Part shown: positions 23,671-35,589 of the stretch, piece by piece
Numbering within the stretch: position 1 is the first letter of the stretch
How the letters are laid out: the number at the start of each line of letters is the position of its first letter
Source of the DNA: Lactifluus volemus
Lineage: Eukaryota; Basidiomycota; Agaricomycetes; Russulales; Russulaceae
Length of the DNA stretch: 64,000 nucleotides
NCBI GenBank assembly: GCA_022376515.1
Contig: WTXI01000001.1
Span: 1,178,001 to 1,242,000, forward strand
Direction: 5' to 3'
Translations under genes and position numbers: made by a program
The notes under the pieces: generated by a model
The model's input: only the letters and a program-made list of their open reading frames with translations
What the model was told of the DNA's origin: nothing
Databases searched by the model: none

Positions 23671-26322
23671 GATGCGCAGGTAATAGACCGAAAAGTTAAA
23701 GAAGAATGAAGAAATGAAAGAGAGTGAGGATGGTAACTAATAGCGTTTGAAGGAATGGAATCTATCAACCACGATTTTGACATCCAAGTGATCGTGTGGT
23801 GTGGCTGGACAAAAGGGAAAAAAAAAAAAAGTGGATTGACTTACTCTTACTGAGGCCGTGATCGATGGCAAAGTCGACACAGGGGAGAGGGGAGAGCTGG
23901 AAATAAAAAAGAAATCGTGAGCCGTGCGTGGTCGTGAAGGAGAACTTGAAGAGAGAAAAAAGGAAAATGGATGATGGAGAAGAGAGTGGAAAGAGGGAAT
24001 AGAAGAATATAAGGGGAGCCGGTTAGTCGGGGAGGCCTGTACGTGTGCTTGGGCTCATATCGTAAAGTTGACCGAACACGGACACGGACACGGACACGGC
24101 CATCATGTATCCCACCGCCACAGACAAACCGAAAGATTTCCTTTCCCCCTCGGCGACAATCCGAACTCGCTGATACCCGGTAATCAATTGGGCGTCTTTA
24201 ATTTCCAATTAACCCCATTTTTCGCCAAACTGTCACACGCCCCACGTTTTTCGACGTCGAGCACATTTCATGTCCGATCTGACTCACCTGCTATTTCCGT
24301 CTGCTTGGCCCCCTACAGATCCTGTCAGTTATCTATATGATCTTTATCATCATCCACTCACCAACGACGATATCTTCTTCCCGTTTCCCTCTACAACCAG
24401 AAATCCCCGCGGATTAAAACAGTGTTCTCGATTACGGACCATGACGAAAGCATACACGTACAGGTAACGGCGTTTTCGCAGTGGATAATCTGGGGGGAAA
24501 GGGGGATACGCGACTCGGCGATAATGTGCTGGCGATTGAATTAGGCGGTGCGGGGGGTTTATAGTGGGTGCTGGGTGAGCTTGAAAATATTGAAAAGAGT
24601 GGACTGGGGTCAATCAAGGAAGGACTGTGTGCGTTTCTGCCAGATGCGAGGTTGGAAGCCACCCGTGAAATAAGGACCCAGCAACTAAGCTAGGTTTTTC
24701 ACAAGGTAGACCTCGAGCCAGAGTAAGAGCAGGAGACGTATGATTTTTTTTTAAGAGAGACAATATACAGAAGAGGGATAGTTGTCGATGTCGCAAAATG
24801 TGAGCTTTGCGGAAGGGATGAGATTGCAAAGCAAAAAAGAGGTGTGTGTATCAGTGAGACGCCCTCCTCTCCTTTTTTTTTCCGTATGTGTCCGTTCGGT
24901 GATATTAACTCCCGTTTGCGGTGAGAACGCGCACCACGTTGTCCTGCCTGCAGGCAGCCTTGTCAATGATTCGCCCACCGGAAATCCATATATGATTATT
25001 ATGTAAGATTACTGTATTATTGTTTTCCGTCTTCCCTCCGCGTCTTTGACACACACCACACAAGACCTTCTATATCTCGACTGTTCCATCCCTCTTACTA
25101 CGGTACCACACTCTCCTAACACACTTTTCATTTTTTTTGTATATAGAAAGCACTCGTCCGCTTCACCCCTCCCTCTTTTGGCGAGGCTTTCGATAAATTC
25201 AGCGGCTCGCTTATTGGAGGCTCAGGGACGTATAGCGCCCTCCCTAACGCCCGAGGCATCGATAACCGGGCGCTAGACCTTTCAGAGGGGCCGCGCCTAG
25301 CATGGACCGTCTAATTGCTGTGTCCACCGGTCCTGGTCCATCCTTTATTCCTCCCTTTTTTCTCACAAGGCGCACCTTCCATCAGTCATTTTGTTATCAG
25401 CTGGTCCCATCACGGAAACTCCCGACTGCTCTCCCTTGGCACACGACAAGCACCGTTCCTTCTTTTTTGACAGACCCCTTACTTGGTGTCGCGTGTAATA
25501 TAGCATGATACTAATCTTGACATGCTCCCTACCATATTGTGGTCCAGGCAAGAGACATAAGTTAGCCTGGGCGCTACGCCATCCCCGACTGGCGGTTCCC
25601 TTGTCAGTGGAATAACAATTCCGCGCCGCGGATAACATGTTTGCAAATTCAGTCTCGTGGGTGGTTACGAACAGCAGTGCACGCGCCCTCGCTCCAAGGA
25701 ATGGATGCAGGCACACAGTCTCGAAGCGTTCATATTCCGGATTAGAACAACGCGCTCGGCATCGGTCCCGATCACCCAGTGGCCAACAGACCCATCGAGT
25801 TAGCTCATCTTGATGGTGCAGCTTAGGCTTAGTCAATTTACGGGGCACTGGCTGAAGGAATATATCCATTCTGCGGGTCCAAGATCGCCTTGTTTTCGCC
25901 CCCCTAGTAAATATAAGGATGCAACCTCAAAGCTATTACTTACAACATAACGTGCTTTCTGATTCATAGTGCATTCACAGAGACCGCGGAGAACGCGAGA
26001 GGCGAGGAGACAGAATCACGGGCCCTATCAAGATCCAAATGAACTCGACAGACTGGCGCGGTGAAAAGTCTCCTTAATGCCGGTATCCTGTTTCCTTATT
26101 TGGTAAATCGAAAGTCGGCCAAATGCTTTCATCCCAGATCAAAATGACGTCATCACATGATTGCAGGGGTCGTAAAAATGGTTTTTACAGGCGAGAGGCG
26201 CAGGCAAAACTGGGCAAAGATGGAACAAAAGTGGACGAGAGAGGCCAACAACAATATACGGCCAATTATGGAGGAAAAAAGTTCAAAGAGCGAAAGTGCA
26301 GGGGTGAGGAGGGATTGACGCC
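23671..26322. other. Long upstream region of the cyclin, no supported gene
   Basis: 2.65 kb with no recognisable coding exon on either strand, by far the largest gap in a window where most gaps are under 500 bp. It carries purine-rich and T-rich tracts and a short GACACG tandem repeat. Plausible contents are a long cyclin promoter with 5' UTR, the 3' flank of the gene ending at 26323, and possibly a non-coding RNA; I cannot show any of these. Confidence 0.4.
24075..24099 (+). repeat. Short tandem repeat (GACACG)n
   Basis: About four copies of the hexamer GACACG in the upstream region of the cyclin gene. It produces a spurious His-Gly-His-Gly open frame. Confidence 0.8.
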
Positions 26323-29300
26323 TTAGTCACGGGGCGCACCATGCATCAGAAGCGCCATCAGATCCTGCGCTGGCTGTGAACTACCACCAGGGCTTGCTTG
26401 TATGTGTTGGGGAAGGAGATGGGAAATGGCTTGGGGGTGTGCTTGTTGGTGTATATGTGGTTGCTGTCGCATCGCTGCGTGCGGAACGTGCATGGGTAGC
26501 GCGTTCTGCTGGGGGAACCCTCCGCTGGGCGCTCTCAGTCCCGTTGCCCCAATACCATTATTTAACCCAACGAGCTGTGGTTGGGCAGGAGTCCGCAAGT
26601 CCAACTTGTTGACGTGTAAAAGGGATCCCACATGGCTGGGATCAATGGTGCTTTGGATGTTGGGGGAGACTCCGGGAGGACCGCGTATTTGGGGACCGGC
26701 TGGATAAGCAACGCCACCGTTTGAGAAATTGTATGCAGGCTGACTAGATCCATTCCCTTGTGAGTGAGGAGATGGCGCGCTCATTATAGAGCCTAAAAAT
26801 TGGGATGGATCGTGGGGAGGACGACCTCCAAGGTTCGCCAAACCAGGTGGCAATCGTTGTGTGGATGCATGAAGGTTTGTAGGATTAGGCGAGTTACCAT
26901 TACGATATGGCTGTTGCATTGGGAGACCCGGATTTCGAGGCACGCTGGTCTGGTTATGGTATATGGAATGGAGAGGAGCAGAATACATCTGGTCCACAGG
27001 GCGCTGGGTTGGAATGCGCTGTTGGACATTGAACGCACTGAGATCATCAAGAGGGTCCTGAAATATTCCACTCTCTCGTCGCGGCGGGAAAGTCGAACGC
27101 AAGCCCGGGACCATTCCATCAGGAACGAAATTACGATCGTCTAGGCGGTTGTCATACAAAATGTCATGATTCCGCGCAAGAGGGACCGGTTGCGGTTGCC
27201 GCGTAGACGGTTGTTGAATAAGAGGACTCTGGCCATACCCAGAAGGTTGGGTGTGAGGACTAGCTTGGGTGAGGCGCTGTCCCTAATGAATATTGAGTAT
27301 CGCGCGAAGACGAGTCAAACAACTAACCTGGGTCGAATTCTGTAACATCGCAAAAATGTCTTCCATAGTCCTGTTTTCAAGATTATGTGGATACGATTCC
27401 CCCCCACTAACATTCTGCTGTCGTTGGTAAGGGGGCAGAGGATGAGCAAGGGAACCCAGGTCCTCTATAGAGGGTGTAGCGGGCTGCTCCCGAGATTTGC
27501 CGTCGAAGAATTTTGCAAAGCGGCTGCCCTTTTGCTGAGGGAAAGGAGAGCCTCCGTGACCTTTTTCACGACTCCCGGGGTCGAAAGACGGACTCTGACT
27601 GTTCGGGATATTAGATAGAGGTCCAAGTGGGTTGGGCGGGCCTATCTCAGAGTAGGCCGCCAAGTCAGACGATGGGCCATAGGCCATACGGTCGCCGAAA
27701 GAAACAAGGGATTGTCGTCGAAGAATTTCTGACTGCACATGCGCACTGTTGTCGCTTGGGAAGACTGATTGTCGAGAGAGATTGATGGGGTTGGAGAAGC
27801 CAGGAGGGATGTCCATGACAATCGCATTACAACCTGTATTATCTGCATTTGATACATCCATGTCTAGGCCTCGATGAGGCCCATTCACTAAAGGAGGTGG
27901 TGTGTCGAGGGTCGATGCAGACATCGGAAATGCGGATTGTTGGTCAGAGGAGAAGGTCGTCGCTGTTGTGGCGGATGGTGTGCGCGAGCCGAAAGCAAGT
28001 AATCGAGAACCAGATGGAGGATTGAACTGAGACGGTATCGGAGATTTGATGGAGGTAGACTGTCTGTCCTGCTGAACCTGCATAACAGAACTTTCGGATG
28101 CGGAAGGGTTAGGGAAAAGCGAGAACCAGGGGGCCTCGGTGATTCCATGGATGGAGTCGAAGGTTTCGTTGAGGGTGCTGTGGAGGGTGCCAAAACCTCT
28201 GCGGGAGGTGACTGGGTGAAGCCCGAGATAGGTTGACCTCTGAAGTGGATGTCGAAATCTTCTGGGTCGATGAGACTACGCAACGATGATTATGAATATC
28301 CAGAGCAGTCCATGCCAGTCACTCACCAGGATCAGTCCCAGGGCCAAGATACGCAATGACAGGATCGTCTTCAGGACCCTGAACGAGGCCGCCTTATTCT
28401 TCTCCTCTTCACGCTTGATCATCAATTTGAAGAGTTGGATTTCATCCAGCGGAGGCTCTGTGGGCGGTGCGGCCTGTGGCTCGGCTGCCCTCGCGCCTTC
28501 GGTACGTTCGGGGTCGCCACTAATTCTCAACGCTTCAGATTCTCGCTCCTTACGTTCCTTCTCCTTCATGCCCAACTTCCAGCTTGAATGCTGTCCATTT
28601 CTCCATTTTCGGCCTTGCCACCAAGAATGCCGGCTCCAGATTCACTGGGGATGTAAGCATCCATCCAAGCGGGCTCCTTTTCCTCGACTCGAACCCTTGA
28701 ATCCTTGCGGTCATCGCGGTCCTTTCCGTCTCGGTCCTCATCTCGACTATGGCCACCTTTGTCACGTCCATTGGATCGCTTGGGTCGTGAATCACGTTCA
28801 TCCGGGACCCACCGGTCGCGGTCTCGATCCCGCGGGCGGTCCGAATCCCAATTCGAGTCTCGTTCATTGACTCGGGAACCGCGCTCCCTGTCTCTGTATT
28901 CCTTGTCCCGGAGTTCGCGCCGGGCTGCCATGCGCTCGTCGCGCCTACCGTCATCTCTCCAACGCCGAGGATCATCGTTACTGTCCCGCTCGACATCTCG
29001 ATCACGGCGAATGTGGTCATCCCTACGATCATCTCGCTTCCGATGCTCGTCTCGGTCTCTGTCCAAATCTCGGTCCCGTCGAGAGGGGAGGCGTCGCGTC
29101 GCTGCCTCGACGAGTCTCGTACTCGTGATCGTGGACGTTCGCGATCTTCACGTTCGCGACGCAAACCGTCCGAACCTATAGATAATGATAAGCGTCTGTA
29201 TTATTAAGATCGATTCAGCGTGAAGCTTTGGCTTACGTTCTTCCCGACCTGTACGTTTATATGAACTCACGTGCTTCGTGAAAAGGGAGTATAACTTACC

Positions 29301-30223
29301 TCTTCTCCAATCTTCACTCGATTCACCAGCTTTCCTTCTAGAAGAGTCCCTTCCGTCGGACCGGCGAGTTGCCCCTGCACCGAGGTTACCTTGAGAAGGG
29401 AGTCGACCCGTGCTCCCAACTGAATGAGGGGCGGAATCCCGCTCTCTGTTCCGCAGGCTAGTAGGGCCAGTAGGAGACGAAAGGCGATCTCGGTCGTATT
29501 TATCAGAAAGCTATGAATTGGATCAGATGGAGACCAACACGAAAGACACAGGGCTGACGCTGCGAAGACGCTCTTGACCCTCCTTATCTCGGAGGTCCCG
29601 TTCACGTTCACGGTCTGCGTCTTTATCTTTTTCGCGTTCGCTGGTGCGAATAGACTGGTGCTTAAAGTTCCCCATTTGGGAGGGTTGAGACAAAGTCGAC
29701 CTAAAGGTAGCGCGCGGTGGAAGATCCGCTAAGACGGAGTAATGAGTGTATGAAGAGACGTGTAAGGCAGTGATGGTAACTGCACCAGCATCGTCTTGAT
29801 CACGTCGGAAGCTACGATGAATGGATGAGAACAACATAGCAGGAAGCTATGTTCCAAGTACGACATACCGTTTGTCCCTCGCACCTGAGGAGGCCGCCGA
29901 GGTTTCAGAATCCTTTTTCGCGGAGTTTTGTTCATTCCAGTCCCTGAAGGATAAGATAGCACGGTGATGGCAGAGAACGGGAATAGACATGCATACCCGA
30001 ACCAATCTTTAAAAAGAGGCATTCCTTGGGGTGGTGAAACAAGTGGTGACTTGTAAAGAAAGAGAATTTGTGCCTGAGTATACGAGATGAAGGGACGAAT
30101 GGGGGAAAATGGCTTGTCGGATGAGGTGGTGTCTGTGACTGTAGAGGGAGACAAGGCTACATTTTGCATTGCATTTACTAGGATGTCAGGGGAGTTGTGC
30201 AGAGGGCTTGAATCTGTAGACAT
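26323..30223 (-). CDS. Large low-complexity Arg/Asp/Pro-rich protein, possibly 4E-T-like
   Basis: Start MSTDSSPLHNSPDILVNAMQ (30223), then a short conserved module IRPFISYTQAQILFLYKSP / LVSPPQGMPLFKDWFG, which resembles the eIF4E-binding region of 4E-T-type proteins: YTQAQILFLYKSP is close to, but not, a perfect Y-x4-L-Φ. The middle (about 29850-28570) is extremely rich in Arg/Asp/Glu/Ser (RDRDEHRKRDDRRDD). Next is PPLDEIQLFKLMIKREEEKN, a conserved short motif. The C-terminal third (28280-26323) is Pro/Gln/Gly/Asn-rich and ends QDLMALLMHGAPRD-stop. The frame is broken at about 29085, 28590, 28385 and 28110, each consistent with one missing base (for example IQAWKLGMKEKE, AASVQGPEDDPV). Composition suggests an RNA-granule protein; the function is inference. 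It could in principle be two adjacent genes. Confidence 0.6.
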
Positions 30224-31025
30224 TGTTAAGTGGCTTATGCTCTACCAGACGAAGTGAAAAGAAGAAGTGAGCAGAGCGCCCGGTAGCAAGCGGGCCTTGA
30301 ATACTCTGACTTGAAATGAAATGTCCTTCTTGTCCCTCAGACACTTTATTCTCCAGCAAAGGGTTCTAAATTTATATCGTACCGCTATTCGCGCTTCTAG
30401 AGGTCTACCTTTGTCCCTATCTTTCTTTCTTTTTATTTTCTGAAGCCCCATCTCCAGCTATTCCCGATCCTTCAACTCGGAAAGAAACCATCTCTTGGAT
30501 ACGAGCTGAATTCGAAAGGAACAAACATATAACGGATCTGGTTTGTTCAACTTTCCTTCTCCTCTTTACCTTTCTCAGCGCCTTTTGCTATCCTAGGACC
30601 TCTTGGAGGATAAGTTGAGGGCTGGCCGTCGAGAGCTTGACCAGATTCTCCCCTATCGTTCACAACGCCACCTAACATCTGCATGATTCGGTAATTTGTA
30701 TTATCACTACCCGTAAAGGTCCATGAATAGACATGTTCTCTCCTTTGAGGATGGTTAACAAGACTTGACTGCGGATGTGTGTACGGCCCGTTGAATAACA
30801 CGACTAGGCGCAACTGCGCTCACACCCAAGTTAGCCGTCGCCGCTATCCGCCTTCCAATCGAGACGATCGACTTCCCTCATCTATGCATATCTGGGCGCT
30901 CAAGGGCATACTTATATTGCTACCTCTAGCTAGAACCCCCATCCTTGGTTCCTTCCTGCCTTGTACCTTGAGTTCGTCGATTAACCGTTCTCTGCCCCGC
31001 TTATGAACTGACGCTTTTCATCTCT
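30224..31025. other. Divergent intergenic region, RdRP / 4E-T-like gene
   Basis: About 800 bp between divergent starts. No conserved exon seen. Presumably holds both promoters and 5' UTRs. Confidence 0.4.
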
Positions 31026-34000
31026 GTGCAAAAGATGGAACTTTTCTTTCATGGCCTATCTTATCGAGCCACATTGGCTGATGCCGAACGAGCCTTTGCG
31101 ACTGTACTCCACAGCCCACCGTATCTCCCACAATCACAACAACCATGGAACTTCCGTGTGTACCTTTTTTCGCCAAAGAGGAATCAGCCGCAACGGGACC
31201 ACAGTGGATGCGGGATGTTGACCCTTCCCCAAGTCTACCTCGGGGAATTACTACTCCATGATCCCCCGTCCTTATCAGTGGCTGGAAGAACCATCAAGGT
31301 CCAACGCAGCACACGCGCGCCCCCTCGTAGTGCTGATATAGAGAAGCTCCGTCGCGAACCATATGTGCCACCAGAGACCCGACAGCGTCGAGCAGCTATT
31401 CAAGAATCCTTTCAAAACACAGTGGGGATGCACACCCTTCAGTTAGGATGGGAAACCCGAAGCGGGACTTTCTCCGTCGAGTGGGAGAAGCGTCTCCTAG
31501 GACCAGGAGAATGTAATCTGGCCTTCAGCGATACTAGGAGGGAGATGCGAATACGGATCATGGATCAACAAGACGTTTGTTCCATCGGTATCCTCTGGTC
31601 ACAGATTAGTTGGTCTGCAACTGCGTACGGGGACGAAGGTCACCCAGCTATCACCCTCTTTTTATTCTCCTCCCCCACCTTCGATATCGAGAAAAGCGGC
31701 CAAATCTGTGTTCGCCCTCCCGACAAGCGCCAGCGACAAGTGCTGCTTTACCCCGACGATGCGGACTTCATCCGTGTTCTGCCTTATACAACTCTGTGTA
31801 TTCGCCTCCTTTGTTATGGTGGCGGAGACCTGAAGGTGTTTAAAACTCTCTGCAAGACCGCACATCTTCCTGTGCCAAAAGACTTTGCGCACCATGCAGA
31901 GCATTTGGGGCTTTTCTCGGAGGCCAGGCTAGAGCAACTTCGTCTGTGGATAAAGGGACTCGAATGGTCCGTCGCCTTCCAACTTGAAGCCCTACTTCGA
32001 GGGCGCCTTGCAGACACAAAGGAGATCCTTTCCATTCGTGAGGTCGTTGAAATATGCTGGCTCATGAAGGAATCGATTACACGGCGAGCTTCTTGAATTT
32101 CGTGGTCGAAGCTGCACCGGGGATCCAAGACTCAGAGGAAGAGGCATTCAAAACAAGTATTCAGCGCTTCGCGAGGGACTTCCATTGGACACCGCCATCA
32201 CGCCCGTTGAATCCGAGGGACGGCGTCTTCGAATGCCTTCACGTTTCTCTTTCACCCACGTCAACGAAGCTCGAGGGGCCGTGTCTCGAGCGCTCCAATC
32301 GTGTCATGCGCACATATGCAGACAACCAGGACGCTTTCATACGCGTCAGCTTCGTAGAAGAAACAACTCTGCAGTATCGGCACGATCGCGAGATCGACGG
32401 TCCGGCATTCGTACGCAGATGGGTCCCCCCCATCTTGAAAAATGGACTGACCATTGCTGGCAGACGGTTTCACTTCCTGGCATACTCTCTATCTGCTCTG
32501 AAATCTCACACTGTATGGTTCGTGAGAGACGAGTTTATAGACCCTAACGGTGACTTGATTACCGCGGCCACAATCATCGAGCGTCTGGGCACATTCCATG
32601 GTCTCGTCTATGACAACTCGCTGATATACTGCCCTGCTCGCTACGGAGCGAGGATATCGCAAGCATTCACAACTACGGATTCAAGCATTTCCGTTCCCGC
32701 GGAGGAAATCATCATTCAGGACGACATCATTCGAGGCCAATACTGCTTCACAGATGGTGTAGGGAGCATTTCCGCGAGTCTTTCCCGCAAGATCTGGAAA
32801 GCCCTACACAAGAGGGGTTCGCGATCGATCCGGAGAGCCATCACATATCCTCGAGCCTTTCAGATTCGTCTCGTAGGAGCAAAAGGCATGCTAAGTGTGG
32901 ATCCCAAATTATCGGGCGATGTCGTAGTTCTCCGGCAATCAATGATCAAGTTCGACGCACCACATTCCACGGATGTGGAAATAGCGCAGGCCTTCGTTCG
33001 ACCCAGCAAGTATTATCTGAATCGTCCGTTGATTATGATACTTGAAGGCCTAGGTATCCCGTACCAGGTGTTCAAGGCTTTGCAAGATGAGGCGGTTCAG
33101 CAAGTCAATGATGCTGTGGAATCCTTAAAGATGGCTGCCAATACCCTCGAGCAGTACGGTCTCGCCGTCTCCTATCGCTTGTCCTCCACCTTACACCATC
33201 TGGCTAAGCTTGGCATCTCCCCTTCCGACATGGATGATTTTTATCATCAGATGTTGACCTTCTCCATCCATCATATTCTACGAGATTTGAAGCATCATGC
33301 ACGAATCCCCGTCAAAGATGGGTATACCCTAGTTGGTGTCGCGGACATATCCGGTTACCTGCAAGAAGGCCAAGTGTTTGCTTGTGCCACTAGACCCGAG
33401 AGCAACTCGATTCACTATCTTGAAGGACCCGTGCTAATTTCCAGGTCTCCAACCATCCATCCTGGGGATGTGCAAGTGGTGCGCGCAATTGGGCGACCTC
33501 CTGTAGGATCACCCTTTGCGATAGAACCTCTGGTGAACACTGTTGTGTTCTCTGTGAATGGTAGCACGCTGGTTTTCATGTTCATTCTGCATGCATTCAC
33601 ACCGACCTTGTGCAGGCACCAGACCTTTACCGTCCTGTCTGGCTGGCGGCGATTTAGATGGAGACGTTTATAATGTGACATGGCTCAAAAGCCTTCACCC
33701 GTCGGAGAATAAACCCCCAGCAGCATACAATCCTGCTCAAAAGAAACTACTTGACCGGCCAAGCACCATGGACGATGTCGCTGATTTTGTCGCTGATTAC
33801 ATCATAAACGACGTAAGCGGGCATCTTTATCCCGTCCCCGCGTGCCATTATTTTTTACATTCGCAGATTCTGGGCATGGTGGCGATCAATTGGTTGTTGA
33901 TAGCCGATCTCTACAATATCTTCCACGAAGATTGTATCAAGCTGTGCCAGGTGCACAGCGACGCCGTCGATTATCCAAAGAACGGAACGCCAGTGGAGCT

Positions 34001-34742
34001 ATCCAAGGTACCGAAGCCGCAATCCGATAGCAAGCCAGACTGGAATGCGCCCGAAACAGTCGATTTGGATTCCTCGCCCAACTTCTACGAAAGTCAAAAG
34101 GCTATTGGAAAGCTGTTCCGAGCCATCGATTTGCCTGACGTGCAAACGCGCAATAGTACCACACGTCGGAGAAGGCAGCATATTCATGATGATGCACCTG
34201 ATGCAGATTTGGATGAAGTTTTTGCAGCACTCTGCATTGGGGACAGGCACAACGATCCTTTGGAATCAGCAGTAGAAGGTCGTGTTGAGGAATTCATCGA
34301 CGTGGAACCTCACAGCCGGTCTGTGACGTTCGCCGTCAAGTCTTTGGACCGATACTCGCTGACATTACAGGGCATATGCTCTTGTAATGTGCTCCAGAGT
34401 CGCAAAGATGCCATCCTGAGTGAAGAAGAGGCCGTGGTTGGTACGATAGCTGCCAAGTGCTCTCAAAGACGCAGGAGGAAGGATGCAATAGCGCAAATAA
34501 GAGAGCAGACGGGTTATCTCGTCAAGTCTGTTCGAGACGAGTTATCTGCTCCAGACGACTTATCTGGCGATGAAGAATCTACTGACTACGACTGGTTGAC
34601 AACAGCATGGGCGGCATGGAAAGTTTCGCGACATTTCAAGGACCGCTTTGGGGCACTTAGCTACGGGTGGATTGCTTTGGGTGAGGTATTCGATGCCATG
34701 AAAGCCATCGAGCAAGGGGAAATGAACAGCTCCAGGAGATAG
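31026..34742 (+). CDS. Cellular RNA-dependent RNA polymerase (QDE-1/RDR family)
   Basis: Eukaryotic two-barrel RdRP that makes dsRNA for RNA silencing. The N-terminus (MELFFHGLSYRATLADAERA) is RRM-like. A central region has RSNRVMRTYADNQDAFIRVS and RRFHFLAYSLSALKSHTVWF. The catalytic core follows: FHGLVYDNSLIYCPARYGAR, YCFTDGVGSIS, RAFQIRLVGAKGMLSVDP, MIKFDAP, RPLIMILEGLGIPY, FSIHHILRDLKHHARIPV, EGPVLISRSPTIHPGDVQ, then CLAGGDLDGDVYN with the metal-binding DLDGD at 33651-33665. The tail has YGWIALGEVFDAM. Introns are 33561-33615 and 33813-33866. The frame changes once near 32066-32075 (before GIDYTASFLNFVVE). Spliced length 3608 plus one base = 1203 codons (1202 residues), so a single missing base explains it. 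All catalytic motifs are present. Start could be 31026 or 31035. Confidence 0.93.
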
Positions 34743-34858
34743 ATTGAATTGTAACATAGCGCCATCTTACTATACCCGCATGTCACGCTTTTGAGAGGAA
34801 AAAACAGCTAGCATTGGTGGGTACGTATGCGCACAAAGTATGGCGTATGTGTACACTT

Positions 34859-35453
34859 CTATGCCTGATTTCGCAAGACTGCAGAAGCATCCGGCTTAGC
34901 TAGGGTGATGACAACAAGATGGGATATGAACGATACCTAAAATTACAGAGTCACCCCTGAACAACGTTAACAAAAATATCGTAGCAAGACTGTTGACACT
35001 TACCGTAGAAACATCTTACTGATAAACCGGTCTTTGTTGACAGGCTTTTTACCCTTGCCTTTCGGGATTTCTGTCCACATCTGAGAGAGGAATGTCATGC
35101 TGAACGTTCAATAGGCTGATGTTACTTACCTCCTTCACGTTTTCCAAGACCTAGCACGAGAATTCAGCCGATGAAAAGAGTATGCACAAAAACAAACCAT
35201 GTTGCTATGCCTATCGAAAGCCTTAACACGTGCCAGTAGCTTTTTGTTGTTTCGCAGGGCAATAAGAACCTGTGTGTGATTTCTCACTGCTTGTTGAAGG
35301 ACAGACAAGGGTCCTTGGCTAATTTCATGCTCTTCTAGCTGGCGCAGCTGCGCCTCGTCCAGTTCGGACTTGGGGACATGAACATATTGACTGTAATGAA
35401 TTGAGTGTGTTTGGTTCTACCGTGATGGAGAGGGAGAGAGAGATTCACCTCAT
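34859..35453 (-). CDS. Small nuclear ribonucleoprotein Sm D2
   Basis: Core Sm-ring protein of spliceosomal snRNPs. It is reconstructed from six coding exons: 35449-35453, 35198-35390, 35130-35150, 35004-35080, 34937-34956 and 34859-34878 (5, 193, 21, 77, 20 and 20 nt). They sum to 336 nt, giving 111 residues, the normal length. The protein reads [20 protein letters not shown]..., [38 protein letters not shown] (Sm1), [45 protein letters not shown]-stop (Sm2). All ten splice ends are GT-AG. No open frame longer than exon 2 exists, so simple ORF finding misses the gene. It shares a divergent promoter with NOP7. Confidence 0.93.
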
Positions 35454-35589
35454 CGTAGTTGAGGTAAGAGTCAAGATGAGTTTGCAGCCACGGCGTGAAC
35501 CAATTTTTTGTGTTGACTCTCAGACGGCCCGTGGCTGAAAATCTCTGACGACCTTAGCGCGCTCTCACAATCACTCGAATTTTGACGAC
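35454..35589. promoter_or_regulatory. Bidirectional promoter SmD2 / NOP7 (136 bp)
   Basis: Divergent start codons 136 bp apart join two growth-related genes (splicing and 60S biogenesis). No TATA box is obvious. Confidence 0.5.

Noticed and set aside
24068..24340. Plus-strand frame beginning with a Gly-His repeat (metal-binding look)
   Set aside because: The His-Gly run is the translation of a GACACG microsatellite; the rest lacks conservation and splice signals.
28705..29181. Plus-strand 158-codon frame very rich in Ser-Arg, like an SR splicing factor
   Set aside because: It is antisense to the Arg/Asp-rich part of the minus-strand gene; complementary codons of RD repeats read as SR. No RRM and no splice context.
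32054..32096. Programmed ribosomal frameshift in the RdRP
   Set aside because: No slippery heptamer or pseudoknot is evident, and the same one-base losses occur in polyubiquitin, where recoding is not plausible.
31026..34742. Viral origin of the RdRP
   Set aside because: The DLDGD motif, RRM-like N-terminus and spliceosomal introns place it with cellular RDR/QDE-1 enzymes, not RNA-virus polymerases.
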